From assembly GCA_026967495.1 (NCBI GenBank), contig CP114060.1, positions 2,232,001-2,296,000 of the forward strand: DNA of 64,000 nucleotides. Reading direction: 5' to 3'. The notes under the pieces are model-generated. The model made no database searches. It was not told where the DNA came from and saw only the letters and a program-made list of their open reading frames with translations. This stretch comes from Rouxiella badensis (GTDB lineage: Bacteria; Pseudomonadota; Gammaproteobacteria; Enterobacterales; Enterobacteriaceae). Shown one piece after another: positions 17,782 through 27,338 of the stretch (position 1 is the first letter of the stretch; the number at the start of each line of letters is the position of its first letter). The translations under genes were made by a program, and so were the position numbers.

Positions 17782-18867
17782 TCAGGGAACTAACAAAACT
17801 TTAACCGATTCGGCGCTGTGAGCGTTTTCAAATGCCGCCTCCCATTCATCCAGAGAATAGGTGTGAGTAACAACGCCCTCGGCGCTGAACAGCTTACGTT
17901 CAAAAAAGTTGATAACGGTTTCGTAGCAGTGCGGGCCGAGGTGTGCGCCGCGAATGTCCAGCTCTTTGCGGTCGCCGATGATCGACCAGTCGACGGTGGT
18001 CTCTTTGCTGAACACGCTGAATTCAACGAAGCGGCCCATCTTGCGGATCATTTGCAGACCCTGTGGGACACTCGCCGGATTACCCGTGGCTTCAATGTAC
18101 ACGTCACAGCCATAGCCGTCGGTCAGGGCTTTCACTTTCGCCACCACGTCTTCTTCGAGCGGGTTCATCACCAGGTCGGCACCGAACCCTTTTGCCAGCC
18201 GCAGGCGCTCGGGGATAGTGTCGAGGACAATTAACAGCTTAGGTGTTTTGAGGCGAATTGCCTGTACCATGCCCAGCCCCAGCGGACCTGCACCCGACAG
18301 CACCACGACGTCGTTGAACTGGATGTCTCCGCGATTGACGGCGTGAATGGAACAGGCGAAAGGCTCGATCAGCGCGCATTCGTTGCGAGTGAGTGAGTCT
18401 GGGATTTTGTGAACGCGGCTGGTGGGTTTGAACAACATGTATTCGCACATGCCGCCGTTAGCGTCCTCGTTCTGAAAACCGTAGATATCGTGCTTCTCGC
18501 ACATCCAGTATTGGCCGTTTTTACAGAAACGGCATTGTTCGCAGGGTACGATTTGTTCCGCGATAACCCGGTCACCCATCTTGACGCTGAAATGCTCCAG
18601 CGCACCTTCCCCATAGCCGACGACTTCACCAAAAAATTCATGCCCGGGGACGACCGGTGGTTTAACCCATGAAGGGGCGGTCGCGCTGCCCCAGAACATC
18701 GGTGCGCCGCCGTGGCAGTGAACGTCAGAGGCGCAGACGCCGCAGGCACTGATCTTGATTAATAGCTCACGGGCCTTGGGTGTCGGTAGAGGCGCATCTG
18801 AAACCAGGCGATAATCACGCGGACCGTAATTAACGAGTTGTTTAATTCGTTGAGGTAATATATTCAT
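17782..18867 (-). CDS. Zinc-dependent polyol dehydrogenase (erythritol/L-threitol dehydrogenase-like MDR)
   Basis: A 361-residue medium-chain dehydrogenase. Catalytic zinc ligands C42 and H76-E77 (VPGHEFFGEVVGYGEG), four structural-zinc cysteines (C109, C112, C115, C123) and the NAD loop GAGPLGLG (about 192-199) are visible. The segment CGVCASDVHCHGGAPMFWG resembles enzymes annotated as erythritol/L-threitol dehydrogenase. It should oxidise an imported alditol to a ketose for the kinase encoded next. It is the first gene of the leftward unit, divergent from the permease. Substrate assignment is inference. Confidence 0.82.
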   Translation of the reverse strand: MNILPQRIKQLVNYGPRDYRLVSDAPLPTPKARELLIKISACGVCASDVHCHGGAPMFWGSATAPSWVKPPVVPGHEFFGEVVGYGEGALEHFSVKMGDRVIAEQIVPCEQCRFCKNGQYWMCEKHDIYGFQNEDANGGMCEYMLFKPTSRVHKIPDSLTRNECALIEPFACSIHAVNRGDIQFNDVVVLSGAGPLGLGMVQAIRLKTPKLLIVLDTIPERLRLAKGFGADLVMNPLEEDVVAKVKALTDGYGCDVYIEATGNPASVPQGLQMIRKMGRFVEFSVFSKETTVDWSIIGDRKELDIRGAHLGPHCYETVINFFERKLFSAEGVVTHTYSLDEWEAAFENAHSAESVKVLLVP

Positions 18868-19249
18868 TTTTGACCTTATTGTATTTTTATTGGTGCTTAT
18901 ACCGTAGTTTTTAAAATTATTTTCTTCAACATTTTGGTTGTTATTTTAGATCGTCGTCACCTTTATTCTTTTCGTTAAGCTAATATTCATTTGGCGATCT
19001 TATTGGCTCTCTTTAATAAGGTGTTTTACTTGTCTAATGTATTTGTCGTTGAGTTGATGGCTTATTGTGTGACTGGCTTCTTGATAATGAGAATATTCTG
19101 TTGACCTTGATAGGCCTACTGTTGATTAGATGGAGGGTGCGAGACTTTTCCAGAAACGATTTATAAAATTTATTTGTGGAAACTTCTCCATGCCATTGAC
19201 TTATTGTCGCCTGTTTACAACCATCAATTTATTACAACAAGGGCTTAGG
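18868..19249. promoter_or_regulatory. Divergent promoter region of the polyol locus
   Basis: This AT-rich 382-bp region separates the leftward dehydrogenase-kinase unit from the rightward permease. An open frame extends upstream of the permease start from 19130 but has no transporter similarity there. No clear CRP site or strong palindrome was found, and no regulator gene is adjacent. Confidence 0.5.
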
Positions 19250-20521
19250 ATGAAAGCGAATACAGACCACTGGATGGGGCTGCCCAAAAACTTGCTTTGG
19301 GGCTATATCGCCATCTTTTTATTCATGACCGGCGACGGTTTTGAGCTGGCTTTCCTGTCAAAATATATCGTTGAAATTGGTTTTTCACCGGCGCAGGCGA
19401 CCTTCGCCTTCACGGTTTATGGCCTTTGCGCGGCGCTTGCTGCCTGGGCTTCTGGCGTTATCGCCGAGGTGATTACGCCACAGAAGGCGATGAAAATAGG
19501 CTTTTTAATGTGGGTCGTTTTCCACGTGCTGTTCATGATTTTTGGTCTTACACAAAAGAACTACTATTTTATTTTACTGTTTTATGGAATACGTGGGCTT
19601 GCCTATCCATTATTTCTTTATTCATTCATAGTAGTTATTGTTCACAACGTGCGTGAGGAATTAGTTGGATCGGCATGTGGGTGGTTCTGGGCTGCATATT
19701 CATTAGGCATCGGTGTAATAGGCAGTTATTTGCCGAGTCTGATTATCGTTCATATTGGCGAGCTTAATGTTTTATGGTTCTCGCTGGTCTGGGTGTGCGC
19801 GGGAGGAATGCTTGCGATGGTGTCTCTTAAAAATATTAAAACCTCAACCCATTTGCTCGATTTATCTACCCGTGAAAAGTTTAGCGAAATGAGCCGCGCC
19901 GTTACGCTGCTGGTGAGTAATAAAAATATTGCACTGGCCAGCGTCGTCAGGATTATTAATACGCTTTCGCTTTACGGGTTTGCGATTATTATGCCGCTGC
20001 TGTTTGTGGGCGATCTGGGCTTCACGATGCCAGACTGGCTGCAAATATGGGCAATCTTCTTCTTCTCGACTATCGTGTTTAACGTTTTTTGGGGGATCAT
20101 GTCGCAAAAATGGGGAATGCTGCGATTAATACGCTGGTATGGCTGTATTGGCTGCGCGGTATTTAGCCTGTCGTTTTACTATCTGCCTGTCTACTTTGGC
20201 GATAACTTCTGGATAGCGGCGCTGGGGGCCACTTTGCTAGGCGCATCGACGGCGGCTTTTGTGCCGATGACCGCACTGTTTCCTGCACTCGAACCCGAGC
20301 ACAAGGGGGCGGCGATATCGGTATGTAATCTGTCGGCCGGGCTGAGCAACTTCTTTGCACCGGCAATCGCGACGTTATTGCTGCCGTTCGTCGGAGTGAA
20401 AGGCGTTGTCTTTGCCTATAGCGCGCTCTACATTTTGGCCTTCTTGCTGACGCTCTACATTCAATTTACGCAGAAAGAGTTCGGGCCGATGACCCGCAGT
20501 ACCGCGAGGTCCGTGTCCTGA
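19250..20521 (+). CDS. Polyol permease (RbtT/DalT/CsbX family MFS transporter)
   Basis: A 423-residue major-facilitator protein beginning MKANTDHWMGLPKNLLWGYIAIFLFMTGDGFELAFLSKYIVEIGFSPAQATFAFTVYGL, the N-terminal signature of ribitol/arabinitol permeases of Klebsiella. About twelve membrane segments alternate with short loops. ATG 19250 is chosen because family similarity starts there and AAGGG precedes it. With the divergent dehydrogenase and kinase it forms a compact sugar-alcohol uptake and oxidation cassette. A strong terminator follows. Confidence 0.87.
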   Translation: MKANTDHWMGLPKNLLWGYIAIFLFMTGDGFELAFLSKYIVEIGFSPAQATFAFTVYGLCAALAAWASGVIAEVITPQKAMKIGFLMWVVFHVLFMIFGLTQKNYYFILLFYGIRGLAYPLFLYSFIVVIVHNVREELVGSACGWFWAAYSLGIGVIGSYLPSLIIVHIGELNVLWFSLVWVCAGGMLAMVSLKNIKTSTHLLDLSTREKFSEMSRAVTLLVSNKNIALASVVRIINTLSLYGFAIIMPLLFVGDLGFTMPDWLQIWAIFFFSTIVFNVFWGIMSQKWGMLRLIRWYGCIGCAVFSLSFYYLPVYFGDNFWIAALGATLLGASTAAFVPMTALFPALEPEHKGAAISVCNLSAGLSNFFAPAIATLLLPFVGVKGVVFAYSALYILAFLLTLYIQFTQKEFGPMTRSTARSVS

Positions 20522-20533
20522 TGGACTAAAATT

Positions 20534-20571
20534 ATTTCGCCCCATAAACCGTCTGTGGGGCGAAATTTTTT
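20534..20571. terminator. Bidirectional terminator between the permease and pepT
   Basis: An 11-bp perfect stem, ATTTCGCCCCA (20534-20544) and TGGGGCGAAAT (20556-20566), is followed by TTTTT and preceded by AT-rich sequence, between convergent genes. Confidence 0.85.
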
Positions 20572-20579
20572 ATCACGAA

Positions 20580-21812
20580 TTAGCTTTTTGCCGCCAACAG
20601 GCACAGCGCCTTGGTCAGCTCGTAGGACTTCACGAAGGAATTTACCGGCAGGAACTCAAATTTAGAATGGAAATTGTGTGCGCCAGTAAAGTAGTTCGGC
20701 GTTAGCAGGCCTTTAGCCGAGAGCGCCGCACCGTCGGTGCCTCCACGCATCGGGATAACTTTAGGCTCGACCTTAATTTCTTTCAATGCCTCAAAAATCA
20801 AGTCAATAGCGCGACGATCTTCCCCGATAGCGCTGCTGATATTGCTGTAGGTATCGCTTATCTCGACCGACACCTTCGCGGTTGGGTATTGCTCGGCAAT
20901 AATCTTCACCACGTCTTGAATTTTCACTTTACGCGCGGCAAAGCTGGCGCTGTCGAAATCGCGAATTGAGGCTTTCAACGTCGCCGCTTGCTGGTTGGCG
21001 CTGATGTCATTGAACCAAACATAGCCTTCACGATCCTTCGTTTTTTCTGGCGTTTCTTCGCGGTCGAAGTGGCTGATGAAATCGTGGGCCATCAGCAGAG
21101 GGTTGACCAGCACGCCAATGGCCGACATCGGATGCGCCGTCACGCCGGTAAAGGTAATTTCCGCCGACGCGGCGTTGAAGTTTTCATACACCACTTCGCC
21201 GAGTTCGCAGCAGTCGATGGTGTAAGCGAAATCGACGTCAAAACGGCGCAGGTCCAGTGCCTTGGCGCCGCGCAGGCCAATCTCTTCATCCGGCACAAAC
21301 GCCACGACGATATCTCCGTATTGCTCCTGTTCGGTCAGGTTTTCCAACAGCGTCATCACCACGGTGACTGCCGACTTGTTGTCTGCGCCGAGCACGCTGG
21401 TACCGTCGCTGAAGATGATCTCCTCACCTTTGTACGGAAGAATTTCAGGATGCTCATCGGTACGCAGCCAGATATTTTTTCGGCATTCAGGCACACATCG
21501 TCGCCGTTAAATACCTGCGTCTGCGGGTGAATATCCGAGACTCAGTCCGACGTCAACGGTGTCAATGTGGGTGATAAAACCAATGCGCGGACCGCCTTTT
21601 TTGGTGCCCGGTTTCACGGCGGTGACGGTCGCGTGCTGGTCAATCTCGATATTTTCCAGCCCCAGTGTTTTTAGCTCTTCGGCGAGAAGGTTTGCTAACT
21701 CTTGCTGCCCCGGCGTGCTCGGCAGAGCGGTGGCTTTGGGGTCGCTTTGGCTAGTAACGGACAGGTAACGGAAGAAGCGTTCAGTGAGCTGCTTGGCAAT
21801 TTGAGTCGACAT
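20580..21812 (-). CDS. pepT: Peptidase T family aminotripeptidase, two compensating indels
   Basis: A zinc M20-family peptidase removing the N-terminal residue of tripeptides. The N-terminal part (MSTQIAKQLTERFFRYLSVTSQS ... IGFITHIDTVDV, with a metal-ligand His-x-Asp) and the rest (TSVLGADNKSAV, FVPDEEIGLRGA, RGGTDGAALSAKGL) share a frame but a stop interrupts them. An extra base at GAGACTC 21537-21543 shifts the frame, and a missing base in the T6 run 21475-21480 shifts it back. Correcting both gives VGLSSDIHPQTQVFNGDDVCLNAEKNIWLRTDEHP and a 410-residue protein, against 408 in E. coli. Similarity to E. coli PepT is moderate, so a PepT paralogue is possible. Confidence 0.85.
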
Positions 21813-21947
21813 CCTAACCTCTGGTTGTTTATCTATAAGATTTTCATATATAACAGAGTATTACTAAGTTTATTGTGAATGGTAGTCTGTTTTTGAATTG
21901 CGTACTAACGAATTAATTAGCCAAATATCTTTCTGACAGGGAAACGC

Positions 21948-23543
21948 ATGAAACAAAAAATAGCACAACTGACCACCGGACTTTTAGCCCTGGCGATGGT
22001 CGCAGGGGCATCGGCACAGACGCTGGTTTATTGCTCCGAAGGCTCGCCGGACATTTTCAATCCTCAACTTTATACTTCTGGAACCAACGTTGACGCCAGC
22101 GCGGTGCCTATCTACAACCGTTTGGTGGATTTCAAGACCGGGACGACCGAACTGATCCCAAGCCTGGCAGAAAGCTGGGATATCAGCCCGGACGGTAAGA
22201 CTTACACCTTCCATTTGCGTAAAGGGGTGAAGTTCCAGAGCAATAAACTGTTTACCCCAACGCGGGATTTCAACGCTGATGACGTGATTTTCTCGTTCAT
22301 GCGCCAGAAAGATCCTAATAACCCTTATCACAACGTTTCTAACGGCACCTATCTGAACTTCGACAGTCTGGATATGGGCCATCTGATTTCAAGCATTGAC
22401 CGCGTTGATGATTACACCGTGCGTTTCAATCTGTCGCGTCCCGAAGCGCCATTTATCGCAGATCTCGGCTGGTATTTTGCTTCGATTCTTTCCTCGGAAT
22501 ACGCGGACAACATGCTGAAGGCCGGCACGCCGCAAAAAGTCGATACCGACCCGGTCGGCACCGGTCCGTTTGAACTGGTGCAGTATCAGAAAGACACGCG
22601 CATTCTCTACAAGGCCTTCCCACAGTATTGGCAGGGTAAATCCAAGATTGATCGCCTGATTTTCAGCATCACGCCGGATGCTTCAGTGCGTATGGCCAAG
22701 CTTGAGAAGAACGAGTGCCAGGTAATGCCTTTCCCGAATCCGGCAGACCTCAAGCGTCTCGGTGACAATAAAGATATTACGTTGCTCAGCAAATCGGGTC
22801 TGAACACCGGATTCCTGGCATTTAACACGCAGAAAAAACCGCTGGATAACGTCAAGGTGCGTCAGGCGTTGACCATGGCGGTGGACAAGGCGGCGATTAT
22901 CGATGCCGTATTCCAGGGGACCGGCACAGTCGCGAAGAGTTTGCTGCCGCCGGACGTATGGAGCAGTGAAGACAAGACGATGCAGGACTATCCGTACTCG
23001 CCGGAAAAAGCCAAGGCGCTGCTGGCGGAGGCCGGGTATCCGAATGGATTTGATATCGATCTGTGGGCGATGCCGGTACAGCGTCCTTACAACCCTAACG
23101 CGCGCCGCATGGCCGAGATGATTCAGTCAGACTGGGCGAAGATTGGCGTCAGGGCGCACATTGTCAGCTATGAATGGGCCGAGTATCAGACGCGCATCCG
23201 TAATGGCGAGCACCAGGCCGCGCTAATGGGCTGGACGACGGCGAACGGTGACCCGGATAACTTCTTCGCTCCATTGTTTACCTGTAAGGCGGCCAACGGC
23301 GGTTCTAACTCGGCGAAATGGTGCGATCCGGCGTTTGACAAAATTATCGAGCAAGCGCGTTTAACCACCGACCACGACAAGCGTGTGGCGCTTTACCAAC
23401 AGGCGCAGCAGATCATGCACGACGAAGCGCCGGCAATTATGATTGCCCACTCGAAAATCTTTGAACCGGTGCGCAAAGAAGTGACCGGCTACGAAATTGA
23501 TCCGTTTGGGAAGCACATCTTCTACCAAACATCAGTGAAATAG
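21948..23543 (+). CDS. DppA-like periplasmic dipeptide-binding protein (orphan ABC receptor)
   Basis: A 531-residue family-5 extracellular solute-binding protein with a signal peptide (MKQKIAQLTTGLLALAMVAGASA). Long stretches match E. coli DppA: VYCSEGSP-FNPQL, TPDASVRMAKLEKNECQVMPFPNPAD, IDLWAMPVQRPYNPNARRMAEMIQ-DWAK and GDPDNFFAPLFTC. The family captures dipeptides and, for DppA, haem. No permease or ATPase gene is adjacent; the neighbours are pepT (divergent) and yfcH (convergent). It presumably works with a Dpp-type transporter encoded elsewhere. The divergent peptidase suggests a link to peptide use. Confidence 0.88.
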   Translation: MKQKIAQLTTGLLALAMVAGASAQTLVYCSEGSPDIFNPQLYTSGTNVDASAVPIYNRLVDFKTGTTELIPSLAESWDISPDGKTYTFHLRKGVKFQSNKLFTPTRDFNADDVIFSFMRQKDPNNPYHNVSNGTYLNFDSLDMGHLISSIDRVDDYTVRFNLSRPEAPFIADLGWYFASILSSEYADNMLKAGTPQKVDTDPVGTGPFELVQYQKDTRILYKAFPQYWQGKSKIDRLIFSITPDASVRMAKLEKNECQVMPFPNPADLKRLGDNKDITLLSKSGLNTGFLAFNTQKKPLDNVKVRQALTMAVDKAAIIDAVFQGTGTVAKSLLPPDVWSSEDKTMQDYPYSPEKAKALLAEAGYPNGFDIDLWAMPVQRPYNPNARRMAEMIQSDWAKIGVRAHIVSYEWAEYQTRIRNGEHQAALMGWTTANGDPDNFFAPLFTCKAANGGSNSAKWCDPAFDKIIEQARLTTDHDKRVALYQQAQQIMHDEAPAIMIAHSKIFEPVRKEVTGYEIDPFGKHIFYQTSVK

Positions 23544-23574
23544 GGGCTTAGCAGCCCGCAGGCACTTTTTCAAG

Positions 23575-23635
23575 GCGGCTGCCATAAGAGCCGCTTTTAA
23601 ACTTCGCTTACTGAGCGACGGCCCAGTAAGCGAAG
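23575..23635. terminator. Tandem hairpins between the DppA-like gene and yfcH
   Basis: The first hairpin (GCGGCT 23575-23580, AGCCGC 23589-23594, then TTTT) suits rightward termination. The second is a perfect 12-bp inverted repeat, CTTCGCTTACTG (23602-23613) and CAGTAAGCGAAG (23624-23635). Both lie between convergent genes. Confidence 0.65.
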
Positions 23636-23686
23636 CGCATGTCTTTGCCCGAAAAGACCGCTCCCTTCAAAAGAACCCGGAAAGTT

Positions 23687-24585
23687 TTATTTTTCTAACA
23701 CATCCTCTAAGGCCGGTTTCAACTCGGTATAACGAAATTCAAATCCGGCATCCTCAAGCCGTTGGGGGATGGCCCGCTGGCCGCCCAACACCAGAATCGC
23801 AGATTCTCCCATCAGCAGTCGCACCACGCTCGCCGGAACGCGCATAAACGACGGGCGATGCAGAATTTCACCCAGCAGCGCGCTAAATTGATCGTTGCGC
23901 ACCGGGTAAGGTGACACCAGATTGAATGCGCCGTTTAAGGTTTCATGATTAAGCAGGAAGAGGATGGCGTTAACCATGTCGTCGATATGTATCCACGGCA
24001 TATACTGCTGGCCGTCGCCGAAGGTACCCCCAGACCGGCGCGGAAAGGCAACACCATCTTAGACAGCGCGCCGCCCTTTTGGGAGAGCACCACGCCGGTA
24101 CGCAGCAGGCAGACGCGAGTTCTCTCGCTTTCCGCCGCCAGCGCCAGCGCCTCCCATCGGGCGCAAAGCTGCCAGGTGAACTGTTTGTTCGGCGGCTCGT
24201 CCTCAGCGACCACCGCCTGACCCTGATCGCCATAATAGCCAACTGCAGAACCCGAGATAAATACCGACGGTGGATTTGTGCTGGCATTAATCAGCGCAGC
24301 AAGCTTTTCGGTCAACTGCCAGCGGCTGTCGCAGAGTTTCTGTTTCTGATCTTTGGTCCAGCGCTTGTCGGCAATAGGTTCACCGGCCAAATTGATGACC
24401 GCGTCAAAACCGTCCAGCGATGTCTTGTCCGCCAGCGTATTCCAGAGCTGCACCTGAGGGCCGAGAAGTTTGGCCGCCCGCTCAGGTGCGCGCGTCAATG
24501 CAGTGACTTGATGAGACTGACTCAGGAGAGTCTCGGTCAAACGACGCCCAATCAGCCCGCTGGCACCGGTTATCAAAATCTTCAT
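23687..24585 (-). CDS. yfcH: YfcH, SDR-type NAD(P)-binding epimerase-like protein, one frameshift
   Basis: A TIGR01777-type extended SDR of unknown substrate. The N-terminus reads MKILITGASGLIGRRLTETLL with the nucleotide loop GASGLIG; GYYGD carries the catalytic Tyr region, and LLRTGVVLSQKGGALSKMVLPFRAGLG follows. The frame breaks at the C5 run 24027-24031 (G5 on the coding strand). A sixth G gives GLGGTFGDGQQYMPWIHIDDMVNAI and continues through SPYPVRN and LLMGESAILVLGGQRAIPQRL to the end. The corrected length is 299 aa. A homopolymer under-call is likely. Confidence 0.9.
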
Positions 24586-24738
24586 AGTCTGCCTCCAATT
24601 AACTTGCTGATATTACTATCTGTACTCTGCTAGTCAGCATAGTTTATGTCAGCCAGGTAACACGCGATACAGAGCACATCCTGTAGTTAATTATCTACAG
24701 AACGCGTTATTTATCAGGAAAGGGGGCGGGATAGGCAG

Positions 24739-24764
24739 AACAAAACGCCCCCGGAACCGGGGGC
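24739..24764 (-). terminator. Terminator of yfcG
   Basis: On the minus strand the near-perfect hairpin GCCCCCGG-TT-CCGGGGGC (24747-24764) is followed by GTTTTGTT, nine bases after the yfcG stop. Confidence 0.7.
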
Positions 24765-24772
24765 ACAAAGCC

Positions 24773-25402
24773 TTAGCTGGCGTCGGCCAGAGAGTAGGCT
24801 TTAATGGTAGCCGGGCGGTTTTTAATGCGTTCTACCCAGTTGCGAACTGCCGGATAGTCAGCCAGATCAATGCGTTGGCGCTCATGAATCAACGCCCAAG
24901 GATAGGTGGCAATATCGGCAATGCTGTAATGTTCGCCCGAGAGATACGCGTGTTTCTCCAGCTGGGTATTCAGCACGCCGTAGAGGCGCTTTGTCTCTTG
25001 CTGATAACGCTCGATGGCGTAAGGCACCGGCTGGGGAGCGAAATGCGTAAAATGGCTGTTTTGTCCCAGCATCGGGCCAAAGCCTGCGACCTGCCAGTAC
25101 AACCATTGTAGAGTGTTGGTGCGCTCGCGCAGCTCCTTACTCAGCAGCTTGCCGGTCTTCTCGGCCAGATATTGCAAAATGGCACCCGACTCAAACAGGC
25201 TCAGAGGCACGCCGCCGTCTACCGGTTGGCTGTCTACAATAGCGGGGATTTTGTTGTTGGGGGATATTGCGAGAAAGGCAGGGAGAAACTGGTCACCGGA
25301 TTTGATATCAACGCGATGAAGTCGATAGGGAAGTCCCGACTCCTCCAGAAATAGGGTTATTTTATGGCCGTTTGGTGTTGGTGCATAATAAAGGTCGATC
25401 AT
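24773..25402 (-). CDS. yfcG: Glutathione S-transferase-like disulfide-bond oxidoreductase YfcG
   Basis: A 209-residue GST-fold protein. The N-terminal thioredoxin-like domain (MIDLYYAPTPNGHKITLFLEESGLPYRL, cis-Pro segment NNKIPAIVD, glutathione-binding ES in LFESGAILQYLA) is followed by an all-helical C-terminal domain (AYLSGEHYSIADIATYPW). E. coli YfcG has GSH-dependent disulfide reductase activity with no active-site cysteine; the same TPNGHK segment is present here. It is transcribed leftwards, divergent from yfcD. Confidence 0.9.
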   Translation of the reverse strand: MIDLYYAPTPNGHKITLFLEESGLPYRLHRVDIKSGDQFLPAFLAISPNNKIPAIVDSQPVDGGVPLSLFESGAILQYLAEKTGKLLSKELRERTNTLQWLYWQVAGFGPMLGQNSHFTHFAPQPVPYAIERYQQETKRLYGVLNTQLEKHAYLSGEHYSIADIATYPWALIHERQRIDLADYPAVRNWVERIKNRPATIKAYSLADAS

Positions 25403-25711
25403 AATTGCCTCCTGCGTATTTTTTTAATGGTCCATCAGTGCTTTATGGGTCAATACCGATGGGGCTGGATGCGAACGCTTAACTCAATTGAGTGTGACAG
25501 TGTTGAAGAATACCCATAAGGTTAATATAACTGCTAATGATAGCAGCCTATGTCAGACTAGTCTGATGGATTACCGTGGCCTTTGACATAGGTTTTACAT
25601 ATTACTAACGCATCTGTTGCTATTGAAGCGATCCCCATGAGCCGGATAGAATCAGTGACTCATTGAAAAATCACAGCGCAACATTCCGCGCAATAGAGAA
25701 GGTTTCATAGG
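25403..25711. promoter_or_regulatory. yfcG-yfcD divergent region with a 14-bp palindrome
   Basis: This 309-bp region contains the perfect palindrome TCAGACTAGTCTGA at 25553-25566, midway between the two divergent genes, which could be an operator for an unknown regulator. No gene was found in it. Confidence 0.4.
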
Positions 25712-26266
25712 ATGACGAACCAAGAGCAAAACACCGGCAGCAGCGACGAGTGGGTTGATATCGTTAATGAAGAAAACGAGGTGATTGCCCAGTCCAGCCG
25801 CCATCAGATGCGCGCTCAAAACTTACGTCATCGCGCCAGCTACATCGTGGTTCATGATGGCATGGGAAATATTTTGATTCAGCGTCGAACCGAAACAAAA
25901 GATTTCTATCCTGGTTGGCTTGATGCGACAGCGGGCGGCGTGGTGCAGAGCGGGGAAAATATCCTCGATTCCGCCCGTCGCGAAGCAGAAGAAGAGTTGG
26001 GCATTGCCGGTGTACCTTTTGCTGAACATGGTGCGTTTTATTTCGAACAAGACAACTGCCGGGTGTGGGGATCGTTGTTTAGCTGCGTTTCCCACGGCCC
26101 CTTTGCGCTACAGGAAGAAGAAGTCGATGAAGTGCGCTGGATGAAACCCGAAGAAATCACCGCACGCTGCGATGAGTTCACCCCTGATTCGCTGAAAGCA
26201 CTCTCGCTGTGGATGAGCCGTAACAACGAAAAAGATCACGGCAAACCGCTGAGCGTCGAAGAGTAA
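25712..26266 (+). CDS. yfcD: Nudix hydrolase YfcD
   Basis: A 184-residue Nudix-family protein. The Nudix box reads GGVVQSGENILDSARREAEEELGI (about residues 75-98), with the REAEEELG metal-binding core intact. Flanking segments (WVDIVNEENEVIAQSSRHQMRAQNLRHRASYIVVHDGMGNILIQRR, then FYPGWLDATAGG) match E. coli YfcD. The physiological substrate is not established. The gene stands alone and is convergent with the LacI-type gene. Confidence 0.93.
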   Translation: MTNQEQNTGSSDEWVDIVNEENEVIAQSSRHQMRAQNLRHRASYIVVHDGMGNILIQRRTETKDFYPGWLDATAGGVVQSGENILDSARREAEEELGIAGVPFAEHGAFYFEQDNCRVWGSLFSCVSHGPFALQEEEVDEVRWMKPEEITARCDEFTPDSLKALSLWMSRNNEKDHGKPLSVEE

Positions 26267-26282
26267 TTTCGCGCTTCCCTTG

Positions 26283-26313
26283 CAGACACGCTGACCACGA
26301 TTTAGCGTGTCTG
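26283..26313. terminator. Hairpin between convergent yfcD and the LacI-type gene
   Basis: The arms CAGACACGCT (26283-26292) and AGCGTGTCTG (26304-26313) form a 10-bp stem with an 11-nt loop. No strong T-tract is present on either side. Confidence 0.5.
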
Positions 26314-26315
26314 CA

Positions 26316-27338
26316 TTAGCAACTTTCCCGCTTACACAGTGCGGAAACAATTGGCTTTTGCGCCGACGCCTCCTCTCCCTGAAGCCGCTCAAGCAGCGCT
26401 ATCCCCGCCTGAACGCCAATCTCGCGATGCGGTACGGCGACCGTTGTCAGCGGTGGCTGGCATACTTTGCCAACGTCGCTATCGCCAAATCCCACAATGG
26501 CCAGATCTTTAGGCACCCGAATCTTGCGGCGCTGACACTCAAATATCGCGCCACAAGCCAGCTCGTCGCTGCTGCAGATTAGAGCGTCCATATCTGGCCA
26601 GTTCAGCACTAGCTCCGGCAGCAGGTTAGCACCCGTACTAAAGTTCGACGGTGCATGTGTGCTGATGACCCGCGTAGTTGATAGATTATTGTCTAGCATG
26701 GCGCGATGCCAGCCGCGCAAACGTTGTTGCGACACCCACTGCTTTTGCGCCGCGCACATCAGGCCAATTTTGCTGTACCCCAGAGAAATAAGATGTTCGG
26801 TTAGTCTGTAAACCGCCGAGGCGTTGTCGATACCGATGTTGATATCCAAAGGATTATCCACGGTGGCGCCCAATTCTGCGACCGGCAGTTGTGCGTGTGA
26901 AAGCAGCTCGTAGGTGCTGTCGGTGTGCCGCGCGTCAAACAAAATGACCGCCGCCAAATTATAGGACATGAAGGTTTCAAGCAGTTTCTGTTCGCGTTCT
27001 TCCTGATTCTGCGACTCGGCCAGCATCAGCTGATAGCCCGCCGGAATCAGCACTTCCTGCACGCCGGCAATCATCTCGGCATGCCCATATTCCGTCAGCG
27101 ACGAGGTGACGACCGCCACAACGTTCGAAGACGCCGATGCGAGCGCACTGGCCGAATAATTAGGGATGTAACCCAGCTCGGCTACCGCAGAGAAAATCTT
27201 CTCCCTGAGCTTGTCGGAGACCCTATCCGGCTGTCGTAGCGCGCGTGAAACGGTCATTGTCCCGACGCTAGCCCGTTTCGCGACATCTGCCAGCGTGGCC
27301 CGTCCGGTACTGCGGCGTTTTCTCGGCTCCATTTTCAC
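26316..27338 (-). CDS. LacI-family transcriptional regulator
   Basis: A 340-residue repressor-type protein. The N-terminal helix-turn-helix and hinge (ATLADVAKRASVGTMTVSRALRQPDRVSDKLREKI, then YIPNYSASALASASSNVVAVV) precede a periplasmic-binding-protein-like sensor domain. It is divergent from a PTS EIIB-EIIC pair, and the shared promoter region carries two copies of a perfect GATAGCGCTATC palindrome, the form expected of LacI-family operators with a central CG. It most likely represses the PTS genes and itself until the sugar ligand appears. The ligand is unknown. Confidence 0.88.
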   Translation of the reverse strand: MKMEPRKRRSTGRATLADVAKRASVGTMTVSRALRQPDRVSDKLREKIFSAVAELGYIPNYSASALASASSNVVAVVTSSLTEYGHAEMIAGVQEVLIPAGYQLMLAESQNQEEREQKLLETFMSYNLAAVILFDARHTDSTYELLSHAQLPVAELGATVDNPLDINIGIDNASAVYRLTEHLISLGYSKIGLMCAAQKQWVSQQRLRGWHRAMLDNNLSTTRVISTHAPSNFSTGANLLPELVLNWPDMDALICSSDELACGAIFECQRRKIRVPKDLAIVGFGDSDVGKVCQPPLTTVAVPHREIGVQAGIALLERLQGEEASAQKPIVSALCKRESC

